A stretch of DNA of 64,000 nt from Acidaminobacter sp. JC074 (GTDB taxonomy: Bacteria; Bacillota; Clostridia; Peptostreptococcales; Acidaminobacteraceae): assembly GCF_022496765.1 (NCBI RefSeq), contig NZ_VANV01000009.1:34-64033 (forward strand), given 5' to 3'. The stretch's first letter is position 1; the number at the start of each line of letters is the position of its first letter. Of this stretch, positions 42,244-51,292 are shown one piece after another. The notes under the pieces were generated by a model, which worked only from the letters and a program-made list of their open reading frames with translations, was not told the origin of the DNA and did not search any database. Position numbers and translations under genes: made by a program.

Positions 42244-42960
42244 ATGTTTTTTCTAAGACCCATCATGATTTCTACATACCTTGTTTTGATATCTTTATAC
42301 CTATTCAACCATTATCTTAAAAACGAAAAGAAAAAATCACTTTACATAAGTGGCGGACTCTTAGCTGTCAGTTTGCTCTTATTTATCATAGTTTATACAG
42401 ATACCCTATTAGATGCTTTTGTCATCAGTATTCTATTTGGCCTTGTAGCAGCGATTTGCTATATACCATGTAAAATGGCAAAGGCATACAATAAGTATTA
42501 TAGACTTGTATTTATCATCACCCATTTAATTGCATTTTCTATATTAGGTGGCATAAGGATTATGATACTTGTTGCAAATCCATTTTACTTTCTAATACCA
42601 CTACTGGGCTTTAGCACCTTGTATGTCTTTAGACAGACACCTAATAAAATAATTGCAGTAAGATTAGTTTGTACACTCATTCTTATTAGAGCCCTCTTTA
42701 CTTTCGATTATGAAGTACCCTTTACCATTAGACAGGTTGACTTCTTTAACGGCTATTCTAACAACATATCCTACTCTAAATTACATGACAGCAAGGCCAA
42801 GATAAAAGGCATTGAATTTTATAATGAACATTTCGACGAGAGAATGGTTGATGTCATATGCATTTACAGACCTGATAAAAAAGCAGTCATATCTATCAAG
42901 AATTCTAAAAAGAAAGTCGTTCGTTTAATTTACGAAGATGGGGAAGTGAGGAAAGAATAA
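42244..42960 (+). CDS. Unknown polytopic membrane protein
   Basis: This 238-residue protein has about six membrane helices in the first 165 residues and a soluble C-terminal domain of about 70 residues (GIEFYNEHFDERMVDVICIYR ... KKKVVRLIYEDGEV). I do not recognise a family. I start at the ATG behind AGGAGGTGC; an in-frame ATG 13 codons upstream has no ribosome site. It overlaps the next gene by one base (TAATG) and begins a three-gene operon of membrane proteins. Confidence 0.65.
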   Translation: MFFLRPIMISTYLVLISLYLFNHYLKNEKKKSLYISGGLLAVSLLLFIIVYTDTLLDAFVISILFGLVAAICYIPCKMAKAYNKYYRLVFIITHLIAFSILGGIRIMILVANPFYFLIPLLGFSTLYVFRQTPNKIIAVRLVCTLILIRALFTFDYEVPFTIRQVDFFNGYSNNISYSKLHDSKAKIKGIEFYNEHFDERMVDVICIYRPDKKAVISIKNSKKKVVRLIYEDGEVRKE

Positions 42961-43268
42961 TGGCGTTTATCATACTTTTGATTTTACAAACAGGTTCTTA
43001 TTTTCTACTACATATATCAGGAAGAGAAAGTCATGAGCTCTTTTTCATCCTGTGGGGCATTGTTACATTGGGGATCTTTTTAAACAATGTTTTTAGATTA
43101 CCGACAATAGATATGTCATCTCACCAAAGACCAGATGGTTTAGAATACACAAAAGGACATTATAGAGACCGTTTTATGCATAACAGCATTTTTATCAACC
43201 TTCAATACCTAGCACTCTTTTTAATGAATGCAGGCGCTTACGCTTACATCCTTATCACACAATATTAG
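42960..43268 (+). CDS. Unknown small membrane protein, copy 1 of a tandem pair
   Basis: This 102-residue protein has three membrane helices (residues about 2-20, 28-45 and 80-98) with a short hydrophilic loop. It is clearly related to the next gene: same length, matching FF/YF-x-LW/IWxLxTLxIFLxNxF, EY/DYxK, HNS/HNT and NLQYL positions. No function can be assigned. The gene arose by tandem duplication or was paired early. Confidence 0.7.
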   Translation: MAFIILLILQTGSYFLLHISGRESHELFFILWGIVTLGIFLNNVFRLPTIDMSSHQRPDGLEYTKGHYRDRFMHNSIFINLQYLALFLMNAGAYAYILITQY

Positions 43269-43276
43269 GAGGTCTT

Positions 43277-43585
43277 ATGGTCATCATTATCTTTTCATGT
43301 CTTCAGGTACTCACATATATGGTGCTTAGGGTTTCAAGTCCAGATGGCCAACTAACTTATTTTGCAATTTGGTCTTTGATTACTCTAGCCATCTTTCTTA
43401 TGAATGCTTTTGAGTTACCACAGTCTGGAGAAAAACCATTTACTAGACAAGACACCTTAGATTATATGAAATCATTTACAGGCGACCATTCTATTCACAA
43501 TACATTTTCATTGAATCTTCAATATCTTATCATAGCAATAATCAATATTGTAATAACAATCATTGTCTATAAAATACAATATTAA
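43277..43585 (+). CDS. Unknown small membrane protein, copy 2 of a tandem pair
   Basis: This 102-residue protein has the same three-helix layout as the gene before it. About a third of residues appear identical, with shared FLMNAFELP/FLNNVFRLP and HNTFSLNLQYL/HNSIFINLQYL. Shared length and position suggest that the two form a heteromeric membrane complex with the 238-residue protein. AGGAGGTCTT precedes the ATG. A terminator follows the stop. Confidence 0.7.
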   Translation: MVIIIFSCLQVLTYMVLRVSSPDGQLTYFAIWSLITLAIFLMNAFELPQSGEKPFTRQDTLDYMKSFTGDHSIHNTFSLNLQYLIIAIINIVITIIVYKIQY

Positions 43586-43606
43586 AAAGCGCATATAGCG
43601 CTTTTT
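43584..43606. terminator. Bidirectional terminator
   Basis: The stem AAAAAGCGC / GCGCTTTTT with an ATATA loop lies between two convergent operons. Confidence 0.75.
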
Positions 43607-44521
43607 TTATCCTTGTAATTTAACCAGTAATTCTTCTAAAACTCTATCAGCATCTTCATGGTCTACTTGACAGGTACCTGCATTTTTATGGCCACCACCG
43701 CCATAGCTTAACATGATTTCACCGATGTTCACATCACTAGAACGGTTGATGATCGACTTACCTACTGTAAATACAGTATTTTGCTTTCTAAAACCCCAGA
43801 TGACCTGAACAGAAATCTTTGTATCAGGATATAAGGCATACTTTACAAAACGGTTACCAGGATAAATGGTCTCTTCGTCCTTTAGGTTAACCACCAGTAC
43901 ATCTCCTTGAACACGAGCGTTTTTTCTGATTTGATCATAAAACTGATCTTTATAAGAAAAGAACAAGTCTACTCTCTCTTTAACATCTTCTAGTTGTAAA
44001 ATCTCTTCTATGGTATGGTTTTTACAATAATCGATTAAATCCATCATCAGGTTATAGTTTGAGATTCTAAAGTCTCTAAATCTTCCTAAACCTGTTCTAG
44101 CATCCATTAAAAAGCTCAGAAGCTCCCAGCCCTTTGGATCTAAAATATCTTCTTCTGTAAACCAAGCTGCATCTGCCTTGTCTACAGCAGCCATCATTTC
44201 ATCAGAAATCATAGGAAACTTGTCTTTGCCACCATAATAATCATAAACAACTCTTGCTGCACTAGGCGCATCCGGGTCTATGATATGATTGTCTTTCTTT
44301 TCATTTCTAATGGTTTCACTCAAGTGATGGTCAAAAGCCAGTCCTATACCTTCTACATAAGGTAGATTTGTAGAAATATCATTTTCAGAAACTTCTATTA
44401 TGCCATCTTGCATATCTTTAGGATGAACAAATTTGATATCCTCTATTAAGTCCATCTCTTTAAGTAACACCGCACATACTAAACCATCAAAATCACTTCT
44501 TGTTATCAATCTCTTCTTCAT
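43607..44521 (-). CDS. DHH-family phosphoesterase (exopolyphosphatase/oligoribonuclease-like)
   Basis: The 304-residue protein has the DHH pattern: ITRSDFDGLVCAV (first Asp pair), LAFDHHLSE (DHH motif) and the DHHA1 motif GGGGHKNAGTCQV near the C-terminus. It should hydrolyse phosphodiester or phosphoanhydride bonds with Mn. Relatives include exopolyphosphatases, nanoRNases and cyclic-dinucleotide phosphodiesterases. Length and the DHHA1 domain match the bacterial short forms. GAGGAGGC precedes the ATG. Substrate not resolved. Confidence 0.85.
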   Translation of the reverse strand: MKKRLITRSDFDGLVCAVLLKEMDLIEDIKFVHPKDMQDGIIEVSENDISTNLPYVEGIGLAFDHHLSETIRNEKKDNHIIDPDAPSAARVVYDYYGGKDKFPMISDEMMAAVDKADAAWFTEEDILDPKGWELLSFLMDARTGLGRFRDFRISNYNLMMDLIDYCKNHTIEEILQLEDVKERVDLFFSYKDQFYDQIRKNARVQGDVLVVNLKDEETIYPGNRFVKYALYPDTKISVQVIWGFRKQNTVFTVGKSIINRSSDVNIGEIMLSYGGGGHKNAGTCQVDHEDADRVLEELLVKLQG

Positions 44522-44636
44522 ATCTGCCTCCTCGTAATATTTATACCGTTAAATAGGATCTTTAAGCATAAAATTACGACTTGAAATAGACCAGTAAAAC
44601 AGATACACTAGGAAAAGACTGAAAGAAAGGGAATTT

Positions 44637-45164
44637 ATGAAATTAATCAATACATATATACATCCAGATGTTGCAGATCTTAAGGATCCAAAAACATTTG
44701 AAAGAAAAGCCGCAAGAGCTGTTGTATTAAAGGATCAGGAAATCCTTCTAATCTACACCAAGTATTATGATGACTACACACTACCTGGTGGTGGCATCGA
44801 TGAAAATGAGTCTGTAGAAAAAGGCCTTATTAGAGAGCTACACGAAGAAACAGGTGCTGAGGGGATAAAGATTCTTGAACCTATCGGCATTTATGAGGAA
44901 TACAGACCTTATTACAAGGGCTATGACCAAATGCATATGCTTTCTTATATCTACCTGTGTGATATAAAAGCACTGGGGCAGGCAAAACCTGAAGCCTATG
45001 AGATCCAGAACGGCTCTGTACCTGTATGGGTAAACATCGATACGGCCATCAAACACAATGAAGACATCATTAAGAACAGCCCTGACTCAATGGGCCAATC
45101 TGTTGTTAGAGAGCTTGAACTCTTTAAATTAATTAAGCAAAAATATGACAAAAAACACTTCTAA
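44637..45164 (+). CDS. Nudix hydrolase
   Basis: The 175-residue Nudix protein has the box GGGIDENESVEKGLIRELHEETG (all catalytic residues). The opening MKLINTYIHPDVADLKDPKTFERKAARAVVL resembles NTP-pyrophosphohydrolases that clear oxidised or modified nucleotides. GAAAGGGAAT precedes the ATG. A hairpin follows. Substrate unknown. Confidence 0.85.
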   Translation: MKLINTYIHPDVADLKDPKTFERKAARAVVLKDQEILLIYTKYYDDYTLPGGGIDENESVEKGLIRELHEETGAEGIKILEPIGIYEEYRPYYKGYDQMHMLSYIYLCDIKALGQAKPEAYEIQNGSVPVWVNIDTAIKHNEDIIKNSPDSMGQSVVRELELFKLIKQKYDKKHF

Positions 45165-45175
45165 GAAGTGTTTTT
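45151..45175. terminator. Bidirectional terminator
   Basis: An 11-bp stem AAAAACACTTC / GAAGTGTTTTT around the TAA stop of the Nudix gene also closes the sugar-phosphorylase operon on the opposite strand. Confidence 0.75.
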
Positions 45176-46238
45176 ATATTGTCTCCATATTATCAACAAA
45201 GGCATCTGCATCGTCTATATAAGCTTTAGCAACATGTGAATCTGCTGCTCCATAATAAATTTCAATTTGATTGTCTTCTGAATATCTTGCACCATTAACA
45301 AAGGTAATGTTTTTAGTATCACCTGCATATGAAGCAGTTTCATACCACTTTTCTGGTAGCAATATCGCCTCTTTTGTTTTTTTAATACATCGTAGGGTCT
45401 CCTTGTCTAGAAGAGCTGCACCAGTATTGTATGCCTTGTTGTCTTCTTTTACAACACCATGATAAAACATGATATAACCTTCCTTATGCTCAAGTATAGG
45501 GCCACCACCAATCTGGCTGCCTTCCCATGCATAAGTCGGTTCAAGAATTGTGTATTCATGAATGTTATCTAGATAGTCATCCCAGAAGCTCGGTGGTGCT
45601 TTAATTAAGTCCTCAAGTGTATCGAAAAATACAACTTGGACTGAAGGATACTTAATCTTTCTTTTTCCAGATGCATCAGGCTTAATTCTTGTGAAATAAG
45701 CGATCTTACCTTGATGTTTCATAATCCAAGCATCTCGATCCCCTTCTTCACGTCTAGATCCAATCAAGACTCTTTTATAATGCTTAAAGTCCTTGGTCAT
45801 AACAAGTCCAACTCGACCACCTGCTTTGTGGTCTCCAGTATAAGCTGTATGGGTCATGACATGGACCACACCAATATAGGTATCATCCACTTTACATAAT
45901 CTTAAGTCCTCAGTTCCAAAAGGGCCAAAATAAGTTGGTACATATGTTTCATTCGTATAGCCATCAATCCATGTAGAAGAAGACCCTGTCATTTTATAGC
46001 CAGTAAAATCAAAGTTTTTTCCATTGTCTTCACTTATGAAGATTAAGTGGTCGCTTATCTGATTGGCATAGATATAAGCACGGTCTGTCACTGCCATCAA
46101 CTTACGATCGTCTCTGGTCGCTCTGACAATCATATATACCTTTCCATCTACATCACATACACCTGGATTAAAAAGCGTATCATAGCCTGCTAGTGTATCT
46201 CTTTCTAAAATCGGATTATTCTCATCACGTCTAAGCAT
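45174..46238 (-). CDS. GH130-family mannoside phosphorylase
   Basis: The 354-residue beta-propeller enzyme has GH130 features: NPILERDTLAGYDTLFNPGVCDVDGKVYMIVRA, the FGTEDLRLCKVDD motif and GGGPILEHKEGYIMFYHG. Known GH130 enzymes phosphorolyse beta-mannosides with inversion, giving alpha-mannose 1-phosphate, or hydrolyse beta-1,2-mannans. The start is the ATG after TTAGGAGATAAG. It is the last gene of the operon with ABC transporter, GT4, GH13_18 and ManA genes, which points to intracellular breakdown of an imported mannose-containing solute. Confidence 0.85.
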   Translation of the reverse strand: MLRRDENNPILERDTLAGYDTLFNPGVCDVDGKVYMIVRATRDDRKLMAVTDRAYIYANQISDHLIFISEDNGKNFDFTGYKMTGSSSTWIDGYTNETYVPTYFGPFGTEDLRLCKVDDTYIGVVHVMTHTAYTGDHKAGGRVGLVMTKDFKHYKRVLIGSRREEGDRDAWIMKHQGKIAYFTRIKPDASGKRKIKYPSVQVVFFDTLEDLIKAPPSFWDDYLDNIHEYTILEPTYAWEGSQIGGGPILEHKEGYIMFYHGVVKEDNKAYNTGAALLDKETLRCIKKTKEAILLPEKWYETASYAGDTKNITFVNGARYSEDNQIEIYYGAADSHVAKAYIDDADAFVDNMETI

Positions 46239-46246
46239 CTTATCTC

Positions 46247-47182
46247 CTAACTTGGTAAACCTGTTTGCAAACAAACTAACTTGCCTGAAATCTCATAACT
46301 TGCTACATCTGCTGGTAACAAAATCGTTTCCCCTCTAGAAATATCTTCACAAAAGCCATCTGCACAAATCTTACCCTGTCCTTCTACACAGGCAATAATC
46401 TTAAAAGTATCTGTTTTCATCTCATGAAATTGCTTTGAGATATCAAGCTTTGCAATTTCAAACTCCTCGCAGGTGACTAGATAGGTTTTTTTATAACCAT
46501 ATCTAATTCTTCCAACGCCCTTTATGACCTTAGCTTCCAAATTTGTTTTGATAACGTCTATAGACTTGTTGATATGGAGTTCTCGATCTCTGCCATAATC
46601 AAATACACGATAAGTCACATCACTGTTTTGCTGAATTTCTGCCAGCAAAATATCACCACAAATGGCATGGATCAAACCACTCTCTATAAATATAAAGTCC
46701 CCAGACTTAACTTTGATTCTTTTAAGCTCTGTTTCTATTTCACCATTACTAATAGATTTTGATAAGTCTGATTTTGACATTGGATTCATCCCAGCAACGA
46801 TTTCTGCATCAGGTCCAGCACTTATAATATACCATGCTTCTGTTTTACCTGCATCATTTTCATGTTTATTAGCATAGTCATTTGAGGGATGAACTTGAAT
46901 GGATAATTTCTCTTTGGCATCTATAAACTTAACTAGTAAAGGTAGTTTATCTTCTGAACCAGTTCCTAGCAAAGCCTCACCTTTTAAAGTTTTTAAATCT
47001 TCCAAGGTCATGCCTTTATAAATGCCGTTTGAAATGATACTCGAATAATCATCCCTATCAACGATTTCCCAAGACTCCCCATAGTTCTTTTCATCTAATG
47101 AATCATTGTCTTTAAAGGAAAGTAATCTATTGCCTCCCCATATTTTTTCAATATACTTCGATTCAAATTTTAAAGGATACAT
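46247..47182 (-). CDS. manA: Mannose-6-phosphate isomerase class I
   Basis: The 311-residue cupin has FESKYIEKIWGG, the zinc-binding LLVKFIDAKEKLSIQVHPSN, GKTEAWYII and GLIHAICGDILLAEIQQNSDVTYR. It interconverts mannose 6-phosphate and fructose 6-phosphate. It lies one base after the GH13_18 gene and eight bases before GH130, so mannose units released by GH130 could enter glycolysis. A phosphomannomutase, needed to convert mannose 1-phosphate, is not in the window. Ribosome site AGAGGTG. Confidence 0.92.
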   Translation of the reverse strand: MYPLKFESKYIEKIWGGNRLLSFKDNDSLDEKNYGESWEIVDRDDYSSIISNGIYKGMTLEDLKTLKGEALLGTGSEDKLPLLVKFIDAKEKLSIQVHPSNDYANKHENDAGKTEAWYIISAGPDAEIVAGMNPMSKSDLSKSISNGEIETELKRIKVKSGDFIFIESGLIHAICGDILLAEIQQNSDVTYRVFDYGRDRELHINKSIDVIKTNLEAKVIKGVGRIRYGYKKTYLVTCEEFEIAKLDISKQFHEMKTDTFKIIACVEGQGKICADGFCEDISRGETILLPADVASYEISGKLVCLQTGLPS

Positions 47183-47183
47183 C

Positions 47184-48848
47184 TTACACCTCTAACCAAA
47201 TAATCTCATACGGTTTAATAGATACATGACCACCTAATCTTTCATCAGTCATCAGGTTAAGACCAGATTCACTTAAGTTAAGACTTACCGCCTCATTTGA
47301 TATGTTGATATATACATTTACCTGCGCTGATGTCTTTTCGTTCATTCTCTTTATACTGAATATGCGATTATCAATAAATACAGCTTCTTGTATGGCATCA
47401 GGAGAAAAAGCGCTGGAAGACTTTCTAACCTTTATTAAGTCTAAATACTTGTAGAAGATCATCGATCTTAGACTATCAGTTTCTAATGATTCTTCAACTT
47501 TGTCAAGCTGAAGTTTTTCTCTATTGATACGTCTGTTAATACCTGATTCTTCAACACCTTTTTGATAATTTCTAGAACCCAATAAGGAATGAATATAAAT
47601 ACCTGGTACACCTTCAACAGATAATAAAATGGCCTGAGAAGCTAAAAATCTCTTAGCCCTGATCTCATCATTCTCATCTAAATCACTTAATGCATCTACA
47701 TATGAAATGTTCAGTTCATAAGGAGCTTTTGAACCATCACTTAAAGTTCTATAGTTAATCTTACCGCCTCTTAAGCCAACTTTGTCTACAATAAGTGCTT
47801 GCTCATCCTTGTCTAAAATACCTTCTACTGGCCTCATCCCAATGCCATCATGAGAAGCAAGAAAGTTAAAATAACTTGTATCACTTGATGTTCTATCAAG
47901 TCCATCAATCCACTTAAGAATCTTAGTTGAATCTTCAGAGATAAATGTATGTAGGGTTAGTGGTGGCAGTGGAAATTGATAGACCATATGTGCTTCATCA
48001 TTGTCACCAAAATATGATATATTTTCCTTATGAGGCACATTTGTTTCAGTAATCAAAATCGTTCCTGGTACGATTTCATCTAAAATCATTCTCATCACCT
48101 TAATGAGTTCATGAGTCTCCTCTAAATGAATACAAGATGTACCTAGCTTCTTCCACATAAAGCCTATAGCATCTAATCTGATATACCTAGCACCTTTTTT
48201 AGCATAAGCTATCAAGATTTCCATGATTTCTATAAATAGGGGAATAGACTCATAGTTTAGATCTATTTGATCTTCACTAAATGTTGTCCAAAGATACTTT
48301 GTTCCCTCATTTGTCTCAAATGGACTGAGTAAAGGAAGTGCTCTAGGTCTGGTAACTTCAGAATAGTCTAGACTAGGATCACATTCGTGAAAATAAGTTT
48401 TATATTTTTCATCTCCATTTAAATAACCCTTAAACCAGTCACTAGATTTAGATATATGGTTGATAACGGCATCAAACATTAAATCATATTGATTTGATAA
48501 ACTCTTGATATCACCCCAAGTTCCGAGTTCTTCGTGAACTGCTGTATAATCTACAACTGAAAAACCATCATCTGAAGTATAAGGATAGAATGGTAATAAA
48601 TGAACAGCACTTAAAGCATCTTTTGCATGTTTAGATAAAAATGTATCCAAAGTTTTCAGCGGACTCTCCTTTGATAATAATGAGTCACCGTAGGTAATGA
48701 GCATCATATCTTTTTCTGATAATCTTTGCTCATGTGATGAAATACGACCATGCTTGTTGACTAAGTTCATAACCTCAGCAAAGCATTTATCAGCATTTGG
48801 CCCGTATATTTTCTTTAACTTATTCTTTAATTCATTTTGTAATAACAT
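47184..48848 (-). CDS. GH13_18 sugar phosphorylase, glucosylglycerate-phosphorylase type
   Basis: The 554-residue enzyme is GH13 subfamily 18. It shows VHLLPFYPYTSDDGFSVVDY, nucleophile region YIRLDAIGFMWKKLGTSCIH (Asp), acid/base ILITETNVPHKEN (Glu) and FLASHDGIG (Asp). The ITETNVPH-x2-N-x-SYFGD stretch and VYQFPLPPL fit glucosylglycerate phosphorylases (E. coli YcjM type) better than sucrose phosphorylases. The reaction would be glucosylglycerate plus phosphate to glucose 1-phosphate plus D-glycerate. A glycerate kinase gene lies about 6 kb upstream. I start at the ATG after GAGGGACATT; that ribosome site is part of a recurring 19-bp motif. Confidence 0.85.
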   Translation of the reverse strand: MLLQNELKNKLKKIYGPNADKCFAEVMNLVNKHGRISSHEQRLSEKDMMLITYGDSLLSKESPLKTLDTFLSKHAKDALSAVHLLPFYPYTSDDGFSVVDYTAVHEELGTWGDIKSLSNQYDLMFDAVINHISKSSDWFKGYLNGDEKYKTYFHECDPSLDYSEVTRPRALPLLSPFETNEGTKYLWTTFSEDQIDLNYESIPLFIEIMEILIAYAKKGARYIRLDAIGFMWKKLGTSCIHLEETHELIKVMRMILDEIVPGTILITETNVPHKENISYFGDNDEAHMVYQFPLPPLTLHTFISEDSTKILKWIDGLDRTSSDTSYFNFLASHDGIGMRPVEGILDKDEQALIVDKVGLRGGKINYRTLSDGSKAPYELNISYVDALSDLDENDEIRAKRFLASQAILLSVEGVPGIYIHSLLGSRNYQKGVEESGINRRINREKLQLDKVEESLETDSLRSMIFYKYLDLIKVRKSSSAFSPDAIQEAVFIDNRIFSIKRMNEKTSAQVNVYINISNEAVSLNLSESGLNLMTDERLGGHVSIKPYEIIWLEV

Positions 48849-48867
48849 AATGTCCCTCGTTGTCATT
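48849..48867 (-). promoter_or_regulatory. 19-bp motif in front of GH13_18 (copy A)
   Basis: AATGACAACGAGGGACATT on the - strand differs by one base from the copy at 54563-54581. It lies directly before the GH13_18 start codon and includes its GAGGG ribosome site. Arms AATG-x-C / G-x-CATT are inverted around a CG-rich core, as in LacI-family operators. Confidence 0.55.
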
Positions 48868-48880
48868 TTTTATTATTTAA

Positions 48881-48899
48881 AAAGGACCGTAGTCCCTTT
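48881..48899 (-). terminator. Weak hairpin after lacI-type gene
   Basis: AAAGGAC / GTCCCTTT pair with one bulged base and are followed by TTTTTAAA on the - strand. This may reduce read-through from the regulator gene into the GH13_18 gene. Confidence 0.4.
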
Positions 48900-49893
48900 A
48901 AGATGATTCACGTTCAATGATTTTAGGTTCACTGATTTGAATTTGTTTAACTTCTTCATTTTTTATTTGCTTAACGATTGTTTTCAAAGCTGTTTTTCCT
49001 AATCCCGATGTATCTTGATCGACAGTAGATAGTGGTGGATATAAGAACTCTGAAATAACAATGTTATCAATGCCAAGAATAGCGATATCCTCAGGTATTT
49101 TTAAGCCTTTTTCATGTACAGCCCTATAAACACCAATTGCTCTTTCATCTCCAGATACAAAGAATGCATCTATGGTTTCTTCGTCTAATAATTGTTTGGC
49201 CTTTTCAAAGGCTTTAACAACTGAATCAACACCTGAAAAAGTTTTGTGCTCTACATCCGTTGCTGAAAGCGCGTTTTCGAAACCTTTAATCCGTTCCTGG
49301 TTAACAATGAAATCATCACTACCGACAAACTGAACAATCTTTTTATAACCTCTTTTATGGAGATATTCACCACCAATAAAGCCCGCTTTGTAATTGTCCA
49401 GGTCAACATAATAACTCTTATCATCATCAAGCTTACCAACTAGTACATAAGGAATATTATTTTCATATAGGTACTTTAGACGAATATCATCTTTTTTATT
49501 ATCAAATATAATAGCACCATCAGCCAGCCTTGCCTTTAATAAGTAAAAGCCATCTGTCTCATCTCCAATTACACCAGTCGCAGATGAAGGTGACACAACT
49601 ACTTTATAACCCGTTTTTTTAGCTTCTTTAAAAATCGAATTCAAAATTTCATTATGCCAAATAGACCAGTAGCTTCCACCATGTGTATCAATAAAAACAA
49701 TAATTGTCTTCGTCTTTCGACCTTTAAGACCTTGAGCAGCAAGATTAACAACATAACCTTCTTTCTCAATAATCTCCATTATTTTTTTCTTTGTATCTGG
49801 TTTAACTTCTGAACTGCCATTAATGACCCTAGATACTGTTTTTACAGACACACCTGCAAGTTTTGCAATATCTGTCATACTCGTTTTCTTCAT
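48898..49893 (-). CDS. LacI-family transcriptional regulator
   Basis: The 331-residue regulator has a LacI headpiece (TSMTDIAKLAGVSVKTVSRVINGSSEV), the hinge helix (VNLAAQGLKGRKT) and a periplasmic-binding-protein-like core ending in the inducer pocket region (DIAILGIDNIVISEFLYPPLSTVDQD). I start at the ATG behind TTGGAG; the longer start would be a TTG. It lies inside the sugar operon it probably controls. Its own promoter contains a separate 19-bp palindrome. The ligand may be a sugar phosphate or the imported solute. Confidence 0.93.
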   Translation of the reverse strand: MKKTSMTDIAKLAGVSVKTVSRVINGSSEVKPDTKKKIMEIIEKEGYVVNLAAQGLKGRKTKTIIVFIDTHGGSYWSIWHNEILNSIFKEAKKTGYKVVVSPSSATGVIGDETDGFYLLKARLADGAIIFDNKKDDIRLKYLYENNIPYVLVGKLDDDKSYYVDLDNYKAGFIGGEYLHKRGYKKIVQFVGSDDFIVNQERIKGFENALSATDVEHKTFSGVDSVVKAFEKAKQLLDEETIDAFFVSGDERAIGVYRAVHEKGLKIPEDIAILGIDNIVISEFLYPPLSTVDQDTSGLGKTALKTIVKQIKNEEVKQIQISEPKIIERESS

Positions 49894-49919
49894 ACTTTTC
49901 TCCAAATCTATTTATACTT

Positions 49920-49948
49920 ATTATAAGCAATATTTGCTTATGTTTCAA
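49920..49948 (-). promoter_or_regulatory. Promoter of the LacI-family gene with internal palindrome
   Basis: On the - strand TTGAAA (49948-49943), 17 bases and TATAAT (49925-49920) form a good promoter. The palindrome ATAAGCAA-TAT-TTGCTTAT (49923-49941) fills the spacer and overlaps the -10, so a bound protein would block it. Its sequence differs from the 19-bp motif of the rest of the locus. Confidence 0.6.
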
Positions 49949-49957
49949 AGATTTGAG

Positions 49958-51283
49958 TTAAATAAATATTTTCTCAAGTATTCTTAATAGGCTTTGATAA
50001 GAAAACTCTGATTTAGCAATCTCAAAGTTTTTATTCACTACCTTATCTCGTAATTCTGCATCCGTCAATAATCTTTCCACTTCAAGCGCTGCTGCATCTA
50101 CAATATCTTGATCTACCCTAACCAATCGGTTCTCATCATAAGTAAAGGAAGAACCTAAGGAAACAACATCAAAATCGTGTGGCTTTATGTCCGTCACATA
50201 AACCGGGTACTCATAAACTAATATTGGCTTCTTAGAGAAAATCGCCTCTAAGAACTGATTACCCCATCCTTCTAAAATACTTGGATAAGTTACAAAATCT
50301 GCATCTACATAAGCATCCCAAAGACTGTAAAGTTTCTCATTTTCATTGGATCTTGAATGTTCTATGATGTCATTTCTAAAAATTAATTTTAGATCATAAT
50401 TTTTAGCCTTATCTTTCAGTTTCTGAATATAGTCAGACTCCGATTCTGGTAGACCTACCATAACCAAAACTACCTGACCATCAAATTCTCTACCATCATA
50501 AAGTTTGACTTCTTTATCTTTTATATTATGCTTCAGCTTACCAGCAACATCTATGGCCATTTCTATAGCCTTTCTTTCTGCGATACGTGTCGCCTGAAGA
50601 AGGAAAATATCATTTTCTTTTAGACCCAATTTTTCTCTAAGATCAAAGTTATATTCATCTTTTGTCCATAAGGGTACATCAAAATCAAATACATTTGGTA
50701 CAACTGTAGCATCTATTCCCTTACGGATTTTCATCTCTTCTTTAGCAATGTTATTGATTACACAATGCTTAATCAGCGGTGATCTAGGTGGAAAATACGT
50801 ATCCAACATGCCATGAACCGCTTCACATGTAGGATGACTGTATTTTTCTCGCTCCCAATAAAAGTCATGATGATGAACTATACACTTTGTCATTGTTCTT
50901 TTAATGGCGTTAAAGAAACCAATACCTGCTGGAAGCCCCCAGCCTAGTGACCAAATATTATTTGGTACAATCACATCTATTTCATTTTCCTCTATAAACT
51001 TTACTAGCTTATTTTCAATAATTTCAGCGTAATCTTCAACAGCATCTACAAATGCCATTTCAGTATAATCTTCTAAAGCAACATAGGCATTTTTTACAAA
51101 CTTATCATTCTCAGGATGTGCGTAATGAAGTTCCTCTATAATGTGCGCTTGAGTCGATCCTTGACTGCCTGCCACAAAGTAAACTTTATGACCCAGTCTT
51201 TCTAAGATAATTCTCCACTTTTCCATTTCTAGAGAAACACCGTCGGTTTCTCCAACTCTAAAGTGGCAAAGAGCTATATTCAT
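49958..51283 (-). CDS. GT4-family glycosyltransferase-like protein
   Basis: The 441-residue protein has the GT-B fold of GT4. The N-domain starts MNIALCHFRVGETDGVSLEM. The C-domain has LGLKENDIFLLQATRIAERKAI and the retaining E-x7-E motif (EGWGNQFLE). HHHDFYWEREKYSHP lies near the acceptor site. It sits inside an importer operon with two phosphorolytic enzymes, so it may act as a retaining phosphorylase, as trehalose phosphorylase of GT4 does, or may build a storage glycoside. AGGAGGCAGAC precedes the ATG. Confidence 0.8.
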   Translation of the reverse strand: MNIALCHFRVGETDGVSLEMEKWRIILERLGHKVYFVAGSQGSTQAHIIEELHYAHPENDKFVKNAYVALEDYTEMAFVDAVEDYAEIIENKLVKFIEENEIDVIVPNNIWSLGWGLPAGIGFFNAIKRTMTKCIVHHHDFYWEREKYSHPTCEAVHGMLDTYFPPRSPLIKHCVINNIAKEEMKIRKGIDATVVPNVFDFDVPLWTKDEYNFDLREKLGLKENDIFLLQATRIAERKAIEMAIDVAGKLKHNIKDKEVKLYDGREFDGQVVLVMVGLPESESDYIQKLKDKAKNYDLKLIFRNDIIEHSRSNENEKLYSLWDAYVDADFVTYPSILEGWGNQFLEAIFSKKPILVYEYPVYVTDIKPHDFDVVSLGSSFTYDENRLVRVDQDIVDAAALEVERLLTDAELRDKVVNKNFEIAKSEFSYQSLLRILEKIFI

Positions 51284-51292
51284 GTCTGCCTC

